From contig NZ_JXJO01000010.1 of the NCBI RefSeq assembly GCF_000826655.1, positions 62,001-126,000 of the forward strand: 64,000 bases of DNA. The letters are read 5' to 3'. How positions within the stretch are numbered: the first letter of the stretch is position 1; every line of letters starts with the position of its first letter. The translations under genes and the position numbers were made by a program. The notes beneath the pieces are model-generated. The model ran no database searches. It was not told the origin of the DNA and saw only the letters and a list, made by a program, of their open reading frames with translations. Source of the DNA: Psychroserpens damuponensis (GTDB lineage Bacteria; Bacteroidota; Bacteroidia; Flavobacteriales; Flavobacteriaceae). Positions 26,717 through 34,367 of this stretch are shown here, piece after piece.

Positions 26717-28276
26717 TTACAGCTTATAAATTACAAACTGAAAATCTGTTGGTGTATATGAATTGTTGTCAGAATCGTAAGTAATCACTAACAAATCGTT
26801 ATTCGCTGAAAACTCGAAAGATGCCGTTCTAGGCAGCAAAGAACGCGGTGTAATTGAACACACTGTATTTGCAGATGTTAAATTCTCATCATTTACCGAT
26901 ATCGTAAAAATGGCTGCATCTAAACTTGCCGTAAAATTTCCTGTACCATTGATTATGGTTCCATCATCGTTAATGGTTCCATAGGCAATGGGTACTAAAT
27001 TAGCATTACCTGTTGATGGCCTTTGTAGTTCTCCATTAATTTTAGAATCACCGTTCTCATTAACCTCAAATATGGTGACTCCTTCTCCAGATCTAATTGC
27101 AAATTGCGAATCCTCATCATCATTATTATCTAAACGTATAAAAATATCATCATTACTTAACATAAAAATATCACTACTAGAATATAGAGGGTCTGAAGAC
27201 ATAATACCATTATCTCCTACGGAATCACTTCCTGAACCTCCCAAAATTAGATCGACACCATGTGATAAGCTACTCGCTTCTGCAGTGGCATTGAACTTTA
27301 AAGTTTGAGTATCAAACTCACCATAAATTAGTGGGTTTTCGGTAGAAGAATTAGCGATGTATAAAGTGTTACTACCTGTTTCATATCTGCCTGCATCATA
27401 ACCTAAAGCAACATTTCCGGAGCCAGAAGTATTACTAGAGAGTGAATTATTTCCAATGGCTGTATTGCTATTTCCTGTATTGTCGTGAAGCGCAGAATAT
27501 CCTACAGCTGTATTTGCATAACCAATAGTAAGTTGAGAAAGCGCATCGACTCCAACACCAACATTAGTAAGACCATCTGAAATTGATGCTTGTGCACCTG
27601 CATTATTTCCTAAAAAAACAGAAGTACCTGCAGTGGTTCTAGCATCAGAAAGATCATTTATACTCACATTACTGTTCAATGTTATATTATCTATATAAGT
27701 TTTTACAGCTTGTTCTGTAGGTACTGCCAAATCACTATTACCCGTAAGTGTTCCATCTGTAGAAAACTCATTAATACTTGTTCCTACCGACAATTGTAAG
27801 TTGTTACCAATTTCTAAATCGTTTACTATTGAAACTGTTCCGGTATTTTTATTTTGGATATTATTGCCAGCAGATTTCCATTGATTATCAGCACTAGTTA
27901 GCGCAAAGGGCACTGCAACAAATTCTGAAGTACCAACTTCTAACCCATTTAAACTTATGGTTAAAAAAGAAGCCTCTGTGCCCCAACTTAACGTATCATA
28001 GTTACCACTAACCAAAGTTCCATCTCCAATTTGTAAATTAAAAAGTCCGTTACCGTCTGTTGTAACAGCATGATTCTCTATATAACTTGCTGTTGCGTTA
28101 GCATTACCAAATTTTAGTGCTATTTGTATATTCAATGAGCTATTTGCCATTGCAGCACCTTGATCGTCACTTGCAACTCCCTGATAATTTATATGGTTCT
28201 TTTGAAATTCTTGAGCGTAGGTTAGTATAGAAACTAAGCACAAAAAAATAATGGTTACGTTTTGTTTAGCTTTCAT
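26717..28276 (-). CDS. secreted adhesin/fibre-like protein with head-type repeats
   Basis: 519 residues with a signal peptide (to ILTYAQ). The N-terminal 150 residues have the beta-rich HINYQGVASDDQG...VPFALTSADN pattern, common in large Bacteroidota surface proteins and phage-fibre-like proteins. The middle has Gly/Asn/Ala repeats of the YadA-head type (NTAVGYSALHDNTGNSNTAI, GSGNVALGYDAG), which form left-handed parallel beta rolls in trimeric adhesins. The C-terminus has a globular domain of about 90 residues with SITPRSLLPRTASFEFSAND-like features. It ends before the CHAT gene, 117 bp away, and starts 2 bp after the preceding T9SS gene. It is likely surface exposed; no C-terminal T9SS motif is visible. 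Confidence 0.7.
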   Translation of the reverse strand: MKAKQNVTIIFLCLVSILTYAQEFQKNHINYQGVASDDQGAAMANSSLNIQIALKFGNANATASYIENHAVTTDGNGLFNLQIGDGTLVSGNYDTLSWGTEASFLTISLNGLEVGTSEFVAVPFALTSADNQWKSAGNNIQNKNTGTVSIVNDLEIGNNLQLSVGTSINEFSTDGTLTGNSDLAVPTEQAVKTYIDNITLNSNVSINDLSDARTTAGTSVFLGNNAGAQASISDGLTNVGVGVDALSQLTIGYANTAVGYSALHDNTGNSNTAIGNNSLSSNTSGSGNVALGYDAGRYETGSNTLYIANSSTENPLIYGEFDTQTLKFNATAEASSLSHGVDLILGGSGSDSVGDNGIMSSDPLYSSSDIFMLSNDDIFIRLDNNDDEDSQFAIRSGEGVTIFEVNENGDSKINGELQRPSTGNANLVPIAYGTINDDGTIINGTGNFTASLDAAIFTISVNDENLTSANTVCSITPRSLLPRTASFEFSANNDLLVITYDSDNNSYTPTDFQFVIYKL

Positions 28277-28278
28277 CG

Positions 28279-28758
28279 TTATTGTTTTATGATTTTAAAT
28301 GTTTTATTAATTTGATTATCATTAAAATAAAGTTGCACTAGATAAACCCCTTTAGAGAAATCGCCCATATAAAATCTCGATTTAGAACTCCTAAGTATTT
28401 CGCTAAGTATTTTTTTTCCAGTGACATCATAAATTGTCAAAGTAACCTTGGTAGCATCTTCTAAATCAATGTTTAAGGTTTCAACAACCGGATTTGGATA
28501 CACCTTTATGTAATGATCTGTTACAAATGTGCTAGTAGATAAGGTGGCTGTATTTGTAATGCCTGCTAAAAACCCTTGATTAATGGTTATAGCGTTCATT
28601 TTTGGCCCAATAATAGCTTCACCTACCGTATTAGTAATTTGATAATTAGAATTACTAACACTATTACCCATCGAAGCGATCACCTGTTTGTTAACGCTTT
28701 GCGCATTCAAAGTCATCATCACAGGTATTAGAGATACTAATGTTATAATTGATTTCAT
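28279..28758 (-). CDS. short T9SS type A sorting-domain protein
   Basis: 159 residues. A signal peptide ending at about LNAQSVNKQ is followed by a short segment (SNYQITNTVGEAIIGP) often found before T9SS domains, and by a complete type A sorting domain: KVYPNPVVETLNIDLE, LTIYDVTGKKI, and the terminal GVYLVQLYFNDNQINKTFKIIKQ. Nearly all of the mature protein is the sorting signal, so the exported cargo is only about 50 residues. Such pieces commonly accompany a large fibre protein in the next gene, here 2 bp downstream. The type IX system would move it to the cell surface or outside. Confidence 0.85.
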   Translation of the reverse strand: MKSIITLVSLIPVMMTLNAQSVNKQVIASMGNSVSNSNYQITNTVGEAIIGPKMNAITINQGFLAGITNTATLSTSTFVTDHYIKVYPNPVVETLNIDLEDATKVTLTIYDVTGKKILSEILRSSKSRFYMGDFSKGVYLVQLYFNDNQINKTFKIIKQ

Positions 28759-28763
28759 CTATT

Positions 28764-29333
28764 TTAAATTTTATAGTATTGAGCAATTTCAATGGCAATA
28801 GCTTTCGTTTCTTTTCCAGTATTTGTTGTACGACCTCGATTTGGTGGCGTAATATTATACATCACACCTCCTTTTAAAATTTGTAACTGAAACATATTAC
28901 CAATAAAAACAGCTCTGTCTCCTAAACCTTCAACTTCCTGATATAATGAAGGGTTGCGCTCTGGATTATATTGCCAAAATGGATCTTCCATGTTATTGAT
29001 ATTAGCAGCAACCAAGCCTTCCCAAAATTCATACTCTTTTTCGCCATAAAACAACTTTACTTTACAACCCAAAATCCCACCAGAACCATCATCAATTGGT
29101 TCTATTTCTATTTTTTTACCGTCAGGATTATACTTTAAAATTAAATCTTCAGGAAAATCATTGCATAGTTTCTCCTTTATTGACGCTATATTTATAGCCT
29201 TTGTTTTCGACTGAGACGCTAATGCTGGTTCGTCTCCTAAATTAATATCGTTTTTAGTTTCCTTATTCTGGCCACATGAAGTAACCATTAAAACCGTAAG
29301 TAATAACAGTTGTATATTCTTTATAATTTTCAT
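28764..29333 (-). CDS. lipoprotein, paralogue of the upstream lipoprotein
   Basis: 189 residues with a lipoprotein signal (LLTVLMVTSC at about residue 20). The mature part has two halves that match the neighbour at 29346 in layout: a helix with IKEKLCNDFPEDLILKYNPDG, a pattern with a conserved Cys then F/Y and WEGL (GCKVKLFYGEKEYEFWEGL), and a C-terminal part with GLGDRAVFIGNMFQLQILKGG and a helix ending in AIAIEIAQYY. The fold resembles ligand-binding or sensor lipoproteins of the DUF3558 kind, but I cannot assign it. Its place in the CHAT/ECF operon suggests an envelope sensing role. Confidence 0.7.
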   Translation of the reverse strand: MKIIKNIQLLLLTVLMVTSCGQNKETKNDINLGDEPALASQSKTKAINIASIKEKLCNDFPEDLILKYNPDGKKIEIEPIDDGSGGILGCKVKLFYGEKEYEFWEGLVAANINNMEDPFWQYNPERNPSLYQEVEGLGDRAVFIGNMFQLQILKGGVMYNITPPNRGRTTNTGKETKAIAIEIAQYYKI

Positions 29334-29345
29334 TGAAGTCTAATT

Positions 29346-29987
29346 TTATCTTATGAATCTTGAAGCCTTAGCCATGGCGATAGCCACACTTTTATAATCT
29401 CTATTTTTTGCTACTTCAGCTTTATTTAAACTGTTTTTTATAGGATAAATAGATAAGTTGTACCCTTTAAATTTAATTTTAAGCTCCACCTTTTTTTGAT
29501 TCCAAACAGCTGCCATTCCCATATCTTTAATCCATTCCGAAGATTTAGATATGGACTTATTTAGAGCCCAAGCCTCCTCCCACTCTTCGCCATTACCAAC
29601 AGCTTTAGCAATCTCGTAAGCAGTATCATTCTTTTTAATTTCAGGTTGAATACTCATTGACCCTCTTAACCACTCAAAATCATTATCACCTGTTTTTATG
29701 TAAAACATACATGAAGGTGGCGAATTTGGTTGTCTTCTATCCGTTTTGGTAATGTCATTAATAACAATTTTATCTTCTGAAACGTTATACATCGACGCTA
29801 TGTCTTTTGCAGAAATAGATTCGCAAGCACTCATATCTTCCGAATAATTAATAAGATTACCTTTGAAATTTTTATTGACAAAACTCGTGTCAGTCATTTG
29901 TGAAACATCTACGACTTTTTTATCTCCATTGCATGAGATTAATAGCACTGTAAACAGTATAGCATATAATAATTGTTGTAATTTCAT
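29346..29987 (-). CDS. lipoprotein, paralogue of the downstream lipoprotein
   Basis: 213 residues with a lipobox at about LLISC. It contains ACESISAKDIASMYNVSEDKI, then SCMFYIKTGDNDFEWLRGSM (equivalent to the GCKVKLFYGEKEYEFWEGL segment of the neighbour), then GMAAVWNQKKVELKIKFKG and a C-terminal helix AIAMAKASRFIR. The shared Cys, the aromatic W-x-G element and the G-x-A-x-W/F element argue that the two genes are an old tandem duplication. The function is unknown; probably an outer-membrane or periplasmic binding lipoprotein co-expressed with the LRR protein 9 bp upstream. Confidence 0.7.
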   Translation of the reverse strand: MKLQQLLYAILFTVLLISCNGDKKVVDVSQMTDTSFVNKNFKGNLINYSEDMSACESISAKDIASMYNVSEDKIVINDITKTDRRQPNSPPSCMFYIKTGDNDFEWLRGSMSIQPEIKKNDTAYEIAKAVGNGEEWEEAWALNKSISKSSEWIKDMGMAAVWNQKKVELKIKFKGYNLSIYPIKNSLNKAEVAKNRDYKSVAIAMAKASRFIR

Positions 29988-29996
29988 CTGTAATTT

Positions 29997-31541
29997 TTAA
30001 TTGATTAATAATCGTTTTGTAATTGTAGAATGCTGAGTTGTAACTTCAATTAAATACACTCCTCTTGAAAATGCAGAAGTATCAACAAAACATTCAGAAA
30101 GTTGTAATTGAGATGCAGACACAATTAATTTGCCTGTAAGATCAAATATGTTGTAGCTATCTATAAATTCATTAGAAGTGATAGTCACATTATCTTTTGC
30201 AGGATTAGGAAATAGCTTTATTTCATTGGGTACATGTGCTATACTCTCTAAAGATAACACCGAAGTATCTTCAACATTAAGCACAAAATTATCCTCTTGA
30301 TTTTGAATTGACGCTCTTCCTGATTCAGACGTTTCTAACCAAATTTCTAAATAGTATGTTTGACCTGCATTCAAATTATTTATTTGCAGTTCATCTGCTG
30401 CACAATCCAAAGAACTCATTGCGCTGCAATTATCGTAAATAGCAATTTTACCAGTTAAAAGTGGTGCGTTAATGGTCATCGTTACACTCCCAGAAGTTGG
30501 AGCAATAAATTGATACCAAACATCTAAAATGGTAATACCAGATTCTTGACAATTAGGGTTGTTACTTACGTTTTCTGTAGCATTTTGAGTTGTTCCTATT
30601 GTATCTTGTCCTAAAGTAATAGAAACAGCGTCTACACAATCATTATTCTCTGGCATACAGCTTGTACTATAATACGTTTGAGAATCTAACCACGTCCATG
30701 TATTGGTACTAAATACGACATCATCGACTTGAACACATGTTAAATCTGGATTATATAGTATATCAAACTTACTACCGGTATTCATGAGTGTATTTGCTCC
30801 ATTTTGAACATTTAAACTCACCAAATCATTAGATTTTAATCTGAGCTTTGATAGATTAGTCTGATTGGTAACATCCAAAAACCTTAAATTATTATACGCT
30901 AAATCAATATCCTCTAACGCAGTAGCAGTGTTTAAAATAACGGTCTCGATATTGCAATTATTAGCATTTAAATCGGTTAATGACACTAAACCATTTAAAT
31001 CTAAAGTTTCAAAAGTATTAAATTGACACTCTAATATGTCGAGTACACTAGAATTTGAAAAATCGACAGAACTCAATTCATTTGAACCACAATCAAGCCA
31101 TGTTAAAGAGGACACAACAGGCAAAATCAAAGTTGTAAGCGCATTTGAATTACAATGCAATTGCTCTAAATTTGAGAGCGCACTAACATCAAGTTGGGTA
31201 AGATTATTATTAAAAACCGACAACCACTCTAATTGCACATTATTAGAAAGATCAACTGTTGTTAGCAAATTATGATCTAAGTCAAGCTCTTCTAAACTGG
31301 TGAAATTCTCAATTCCGGTGAGATCTGAAATGTTTTTTGCAGTGAGATCTAAAACAGAAGAACCCGTAACTGCTGCAGAAAGGTTCACTTGCCCATCAAT
31401 AGCGTTTGTTGGTGATGTTGTATCAATCCCTAAATCAATTAGAGCTTGTTCAAAATTTGTATCTGGTACATTAAAATTTTGAGAGAAACAAAATACTGGT
31501 ATCAGCAAAATAAATGGTAGTAGAATTTTATTCATAATCAT
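29997..31541 (-). CDS. leucine-rich-repeat protein with T9SS type A sorting domain
   Basis: 514 residues with a signal peptide (ILLIPVFCFSQ). The opening VPDTNFEQALIDLGID is the usual cap of flavobacterial secreted LRR proteins. About eight to nine LRRs of 21-22 residues follow (LEELDLDHNLLTTVDLSNN, LEWLSVFNNNLTQLDVS and so on). A central beta domain of about 100 residues follows (DCVDAVSITLGQDTIGTTQNA), resembling ligand-binding modules. The C-terminal sorting domain (LFPNPAKDNVTITS, YNIFDLTGKLI, GVYLIEVTTQHSTITKRLLIN) directs export through the type IX system. It probably binds proteins or polymers at the surface. Second gene of the seven-gene operon, 17 bp after DUF4412. Confidence 0.88.
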   Translation of the reverse strand: MIMNKILLPFILLIPVFCFSQNFNVPDTNFEQALIDLGIDTTSPTNAIDGQVNLSAAVTGSSVLDLTAKNISDLTGIENFTSLEELDLDHNLLTTVDLSNNVQLEWLSVFNNNLTQLDVSALSNLEQLHCNSNALTTLILPVVSSLTWLDCGSNELSSVDFSNSSVLDILECQFNTFETLDLNGLVSLTDLNANNCNIETVILNTATALEDIDLAYNNLRFLDVTNQTNLSKLRLKSNDLVSLNVQNGANTLMNTGSKFDILYNPDLTCVQVDDVVFSTNTWTWLDSQTYYSTSCMPENNDCVDAVSITLGQDTIGTTQNATENVSNNPNCQESGITILDVWYQFIAPTSGSVTMTINAPLLTGKIAIYDNCSAMSSLDCAADELQINNLNAGQTYYLEIWLETSESGRASIQNQEDNFVLNVEDTSVLSLESIAHVPNEIKLFPNPAKDNVTITSNEFIDSYNIFDLTGKLIVSASQLQLSECFVDTSAFSRGVYLIEVTTQHSTITKRLLIN

Positions 31542-31558
31542 TAGATTTTAAATTTGGG

Positions 31559-32977
31559 TTAAAACATCTTTTTATAATCCTTTGGATTGATAGTCTTCTG
31601 GATATTATCATGTATTGCAATGGTTTCGCTTTTCATATTACCATCTTTAGATGTAATCATATATTCCATAATATGCCCTTGAAGCACCTCATCATTTTGA
31701 ACAAACCAATTAGGCAAATTAATTTCTGGTGCCACCCAAAGCGTCATTGTAACATCACTGTCTGACATCACATACTCATAACATGTAGCCCCTAAAACCA
31801 TTTTTGTTTCCCCTGTTTTCTTAATTTTTGAATAATCGTAATTCGTCATCTGATCTGTAGGGTTTTGCATGTCTTGTCCACCCATCATATTTTGTGACAT
31901 TTGCATTTTCATACCCTGAGTATCAACAAAAATGTGAGAATTACCACTATCCATAACGATTATAGATTCACCTGCCATCTCTTCATTAGAGTACGTACTC
32001 ATATCAACCATTAGTCCCATATAGTTTTCATTAGGGTTTAATAAATAAGACATATAGAAGGTTTCATTAGCATCATCCATGTTAGTCACCTTCACCTTAG
32101 ATTCGACATTAAATTGATATACTCCTGGAACTGCCGTTATTGAAGTTTCGTGATTTCCCGCACCACTCCATACGTTGTCATTCGTTTCTTCCTTATCAGA
32201 AATAGATGTTTGATTAAAAAACTCAGGACTCTTGGCATCAATACCACCTTGAATTGTAGATTCAAAATAGGCTTCTGTATAGGTTTCCGAAGAAGGGCTT
32301 TGCCTTTTAATTTTTCTTAAACTTACTTTTCCTTCAAACGTAATTTGAATATCACCTTCGGTTAGCACATCTATAGTCACCTGTCCTTTAGACACATTAT
32401 AGCTTTGATAATTATCTGAAACTGCTTTTCTATAATCGTCTCCATTATCTTCATAATGCAACAAATCTGGATCGTAAGATAATTTGAGCGTAGCCTCCTC
32501 AGGGATTTTAAAACTTCGCTTTATATTATCTTGACCCGATTTAATATCGTGTCTTAAATTGTCTTCAGTAGGTATAGTAAGTACAAATCCATCATGAATA
32601 TCAGCATCGTGAGACCACCAAGATCCATTAATACGCCATTCTGAATTGGTTTGTGTTGCTTTTATTTTTCCTACTTCGGAAATTTGAACAGCTCCAAATG
32701 TGTTAGAATGTGTAAGAATAACATCGCCATAATCCACATTTAGATCTGAGTTTTCTATTGATTTTTTAGTCTCTTCGGAAGATTTCGGTGTATCCTTTTT
32801 ATTTTCAGATGAGACATCATCAATAGTTTTATCGATGGTTTTATCAATGGTCTCTTCGGCTTTTCGTTCTAATTTTCTTTCAACTTTATTTTTTAGCTTT
32901 TTTAATAATTGCGCTTCAACAGGCTGAACAGCAAAAAATAGCATAAATACTATAACATATTTTAAAAGTGTTTTCAT
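31559..32977 (-). CDS. DUF4412 domain-containing exported protein
   Basis: 472 residues with a signal peptide (FMLFFAVQPVEAQ). A charged coiled segment (KKLKNKVERKLERKAEETIDK) follows, with three near-repeats of DKTID, then a beta-rich middle and a C-terminal DUF4412 domain: MSYLLNPNENYMGLMVDMS, a Met-rich stretch (MKMQMSQNMMGGQDMQNP) and KKTGETKMVLGATCYEYVMSD. DUF4412 proteins are periplasmic or surface proteins of unknown function in Bacteroidota. It is the first gene of the minus-strand operon and is divergent from the ECF sigma factor with 115 bp between starts, so it is a natural target of that sigma. Confidence 0.8.
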   Translation of the reverse strand: MKTLLKYVIVFMLFFAVQPVEAQLLKKLKNKVERKLERKAEETIDKTIDKTIDDVSSENKKDTPKSSEETKKSIENSDLNVDYGDVILTHSNTFGAVQISEVGKIKATQTNSEWRINGSWWSHDADIHDGFVLTIPTEDNLRHDIKSGQDNIKRSFKIPEEATLKLSYDPDLLHYEDNGDDYRKAVSDNYQSYNVSKGQVTIDVLTEGDIQITFEGKVSLRKIKRQSPSSETYTEAYFESTIQGGIDAKSPEFFNQTSISDKEETNDNVWSGAGNHETSITAVPGVYQFNVESKVKVTNMDDANETFYMSYLLNPNENYMGLMVDMSTYSNEEMAGESIIVMDSGNSHIFVDTQGMKMQMSQNMMGGQDMQNPTDQMTNYDYSKIKKTGETKMVLGATCYEYVMSDSDVTMTLWVAPEINLPNWFVQNDEVLQGHIMEYMITSKDGNMKSETIAIHDNIQKTINPKDYKKMF

Positions 32978-33048
32978 TGATTTTATAAATTGATTACACC
33001 TTTAGTTCTTGTAACTTTAGAAACATTAACAAAAACTTTAAAAAAAAT

Positions 33049-33056
33049 TATATTTG
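33049..33056 (+). promoter_or_regulatory. -7 box of the ECF sigma gene
   Basis: TATATTTG matches TAnnTTTG, 36 bp upstream of the ECF start. The same 115-bp region must hold the oppositely directed promoter for the DUF4412-CHAT operon, in which I do not see a TAnnTTTG box. That is compatible with use of an alternative (ECF) sigma. Confidence 0.5.
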
Positions 33057-33092
33057 TTTTTTTGTTAATGTTTACATCTTCTAGATCACTAA

Positions 33093-33638
33093 ATGAAAAA
33101 CACGCTTAGCGACAACGATTTACAAATACGACTCAGAGCAGATGATAAGAAGGCTCTAGAAGAAGTGTATCTATGTTATAAGCACGAATTTTTAAACTAC
33201 GCCAAACGCTATGACATAGAAACTTTTGATGTTTTAGATATATATCAAGACTCAATTATTGCTTTGCATCAAAATTTTGTAACGTCGCAGTTAGAATTAA
33301 AAAGTAGTACCATTAAGACGTATCTTTTTGGTATTGGAAAAAATAAAATATTTAAAAAATTAAAAGAGAACCAACGCTTACTTAGAGTAGAAGTTGAAAA
33401 CGATGAGTATACTGAAATTGATATCGAACAAGATTTACCCTCTAAAAACCAATTGGCTTTAGCTATAAAATTGAGTAAACTATCAGAAACCTGTAAGCAG
33501 GTGCTAAATTTATTTTATTACAGAAATCTAACTATTGAAGATATTGTGAATTTAACCCATTATAAAGATGCTAATACTGTTAGAAGTCATAAATCGAGAT
33601 GCCTAAAACATTTAAAATCTTTATTTAAAGTGAACTAA
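33093..33638 (+). CDS. ECF-type RNA polymerase sigma factor
   Basis: 181 residues with the two-domain ECF layout. Sigma-2 covers about 10-80 (ALEEVYLCYKHEFLNYAKRY, DILDIYQDSIIALHQNF). Sigma-4 covers about 125-180 (LSKLSETCKQVLNLFYYRNLTIEDI, with VRSHKSRCLKHLKSLF as recognition helix). It starts with ATG at 33093 and its TAA overlaps the next ATG by one base, so translation is coupled to the anti-sigma-like gene. It should direct RNA polymerase to a limited regulon, most economically the divergent operon that includes the CHAT protease. No autoregulatory box is evident because its own -7 box looks like the housekeeping type. Confidence 0.92.
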   Translation: MKNTLSDNDLQIRLRADDKKALEEVYLCYKHEFLNYAKRYDIETFDVLDIYQDSIIALHQNFVTSQLELKSSTIKTYLFGIGKNKIFKKLKENQRLLRVEVENDEYTEIDIEQDLPSKNQLALAIKLSKLSETCKQVLNLFYYRNLTIEDIVNLTHYKDANTVRSHKSRCLKHLKSLFKVN

Positions 33639-34354
33639 TGGATACCGAACAACTCATACAAGATTATATAGCACATAGATTGTCAGATGATGATCAGGCT
33701 AAAGTTGTCCGTTTATTGGAAACAGATGCAGAATTTAAAGCAGAATTTCAATCTTATAAAGACATGTCTGTAGCATTTAAAATTTCAGAAGCACAATCAT
33801 TAAAAAAGCATTTTCAACAATTAGACACCCAAGAAAATCCTCATAAAAAATCAAATTTTAATCGCTATTTATATCTCGCGATTGCTAGTATTATTGTGTT
33901 CGGTTTATTTTATAACTTATTGAGTACACCTTCTGGTGATCAATTGTTTAATTCGTATTTTGATCATGCACAAAACACCTATCAACCAATTACAAGAACA
34001 TCAGGAAATAATATCAAAAATGTTGCTTTTGTAGCTTATGAAAATGGCAATTTCAAAACCGCAGAAAATGAATTTAAAACGTTATTACAAACATCTAAAA
34101 ACCCTAGTATTCGTTTCTATTACGCCTCATCTTTGCTCAATCAAGCAAAATACGAACTGGCATTAGAGCAGTTTAAAATTTTAAATCAAATTGATTTTGA
34201 TTACACTAACGAATCGCTTTGGTACACTGCATTAATCTATGTAAAACATGAAGATTATGAAAATGCTAAAGCACAATTAAATACATTGAATACAAGAGCA
34301 TCTACTTTTAAAGCTAAAGACAGAAAAGCGCTTTTAAAATATCTAGAAGACTAA
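33638..34354 (+). CDS. anti-sigma-like membrane protein with extracytoplasmic TPR domain
   Basis: 238 residues. Residues 1-60 (LIQDYIAHRLSDDDQAKVVRLLETDAEFKAEFQSY) have the helical pattern of cytoplasmic anti-sigma domains without the zinc His/Cys ligands. A single membrane helix spans about 77-95. The outside part (about 110-235) is three or so TPR-like helical hairpins (ENGNFKTAENEFKTLLQTSK, KYELALEQFKILNQ, DYENAKAQLNTLN). The ATG overlaps the ECF stop (TAATG), the classic arrangement of a sigma/anti-sigma pair. The TPR domain could dock with the TPR region of the CHAT protease or an envelope ligand and release the sigma on cleavage or binding. The anti-sigma role is inferred from architecture and position. 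Confidence 0.8.
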   Translation: MDTEQLIQDYIAHRLSDDDQAKVVRLLETDAEFKAEFQSYKDMSVAFKISEAQSLKKHFQQLDTQENPHKKSNFNRYLYLAIASIIVFGLFYNLLSTPSGDQLFNSYFDHAQNTYQPITRTSGNNIKNVAFVAYENGNFKTAENEFKTLLQTSKNPSIRFYYASSLLNQAKYELALEQFKILNQIDFDYTNESLWYTALIYVKHEDYENAKAQLNTLNTRASTFKAKDRKALLKYLED

Positions 34355-34367
34355 TCTATACAAGGAA

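Noticed and set aside
23792-34354. Type III-E CRISPR (Craspase) locus
   Set aside because: A TPR-CHAT protein and an ECF sigma are present, but there is no Cas7-11-like effector or repeat array, and the CHAT protein is exported and not cytoplasmic.
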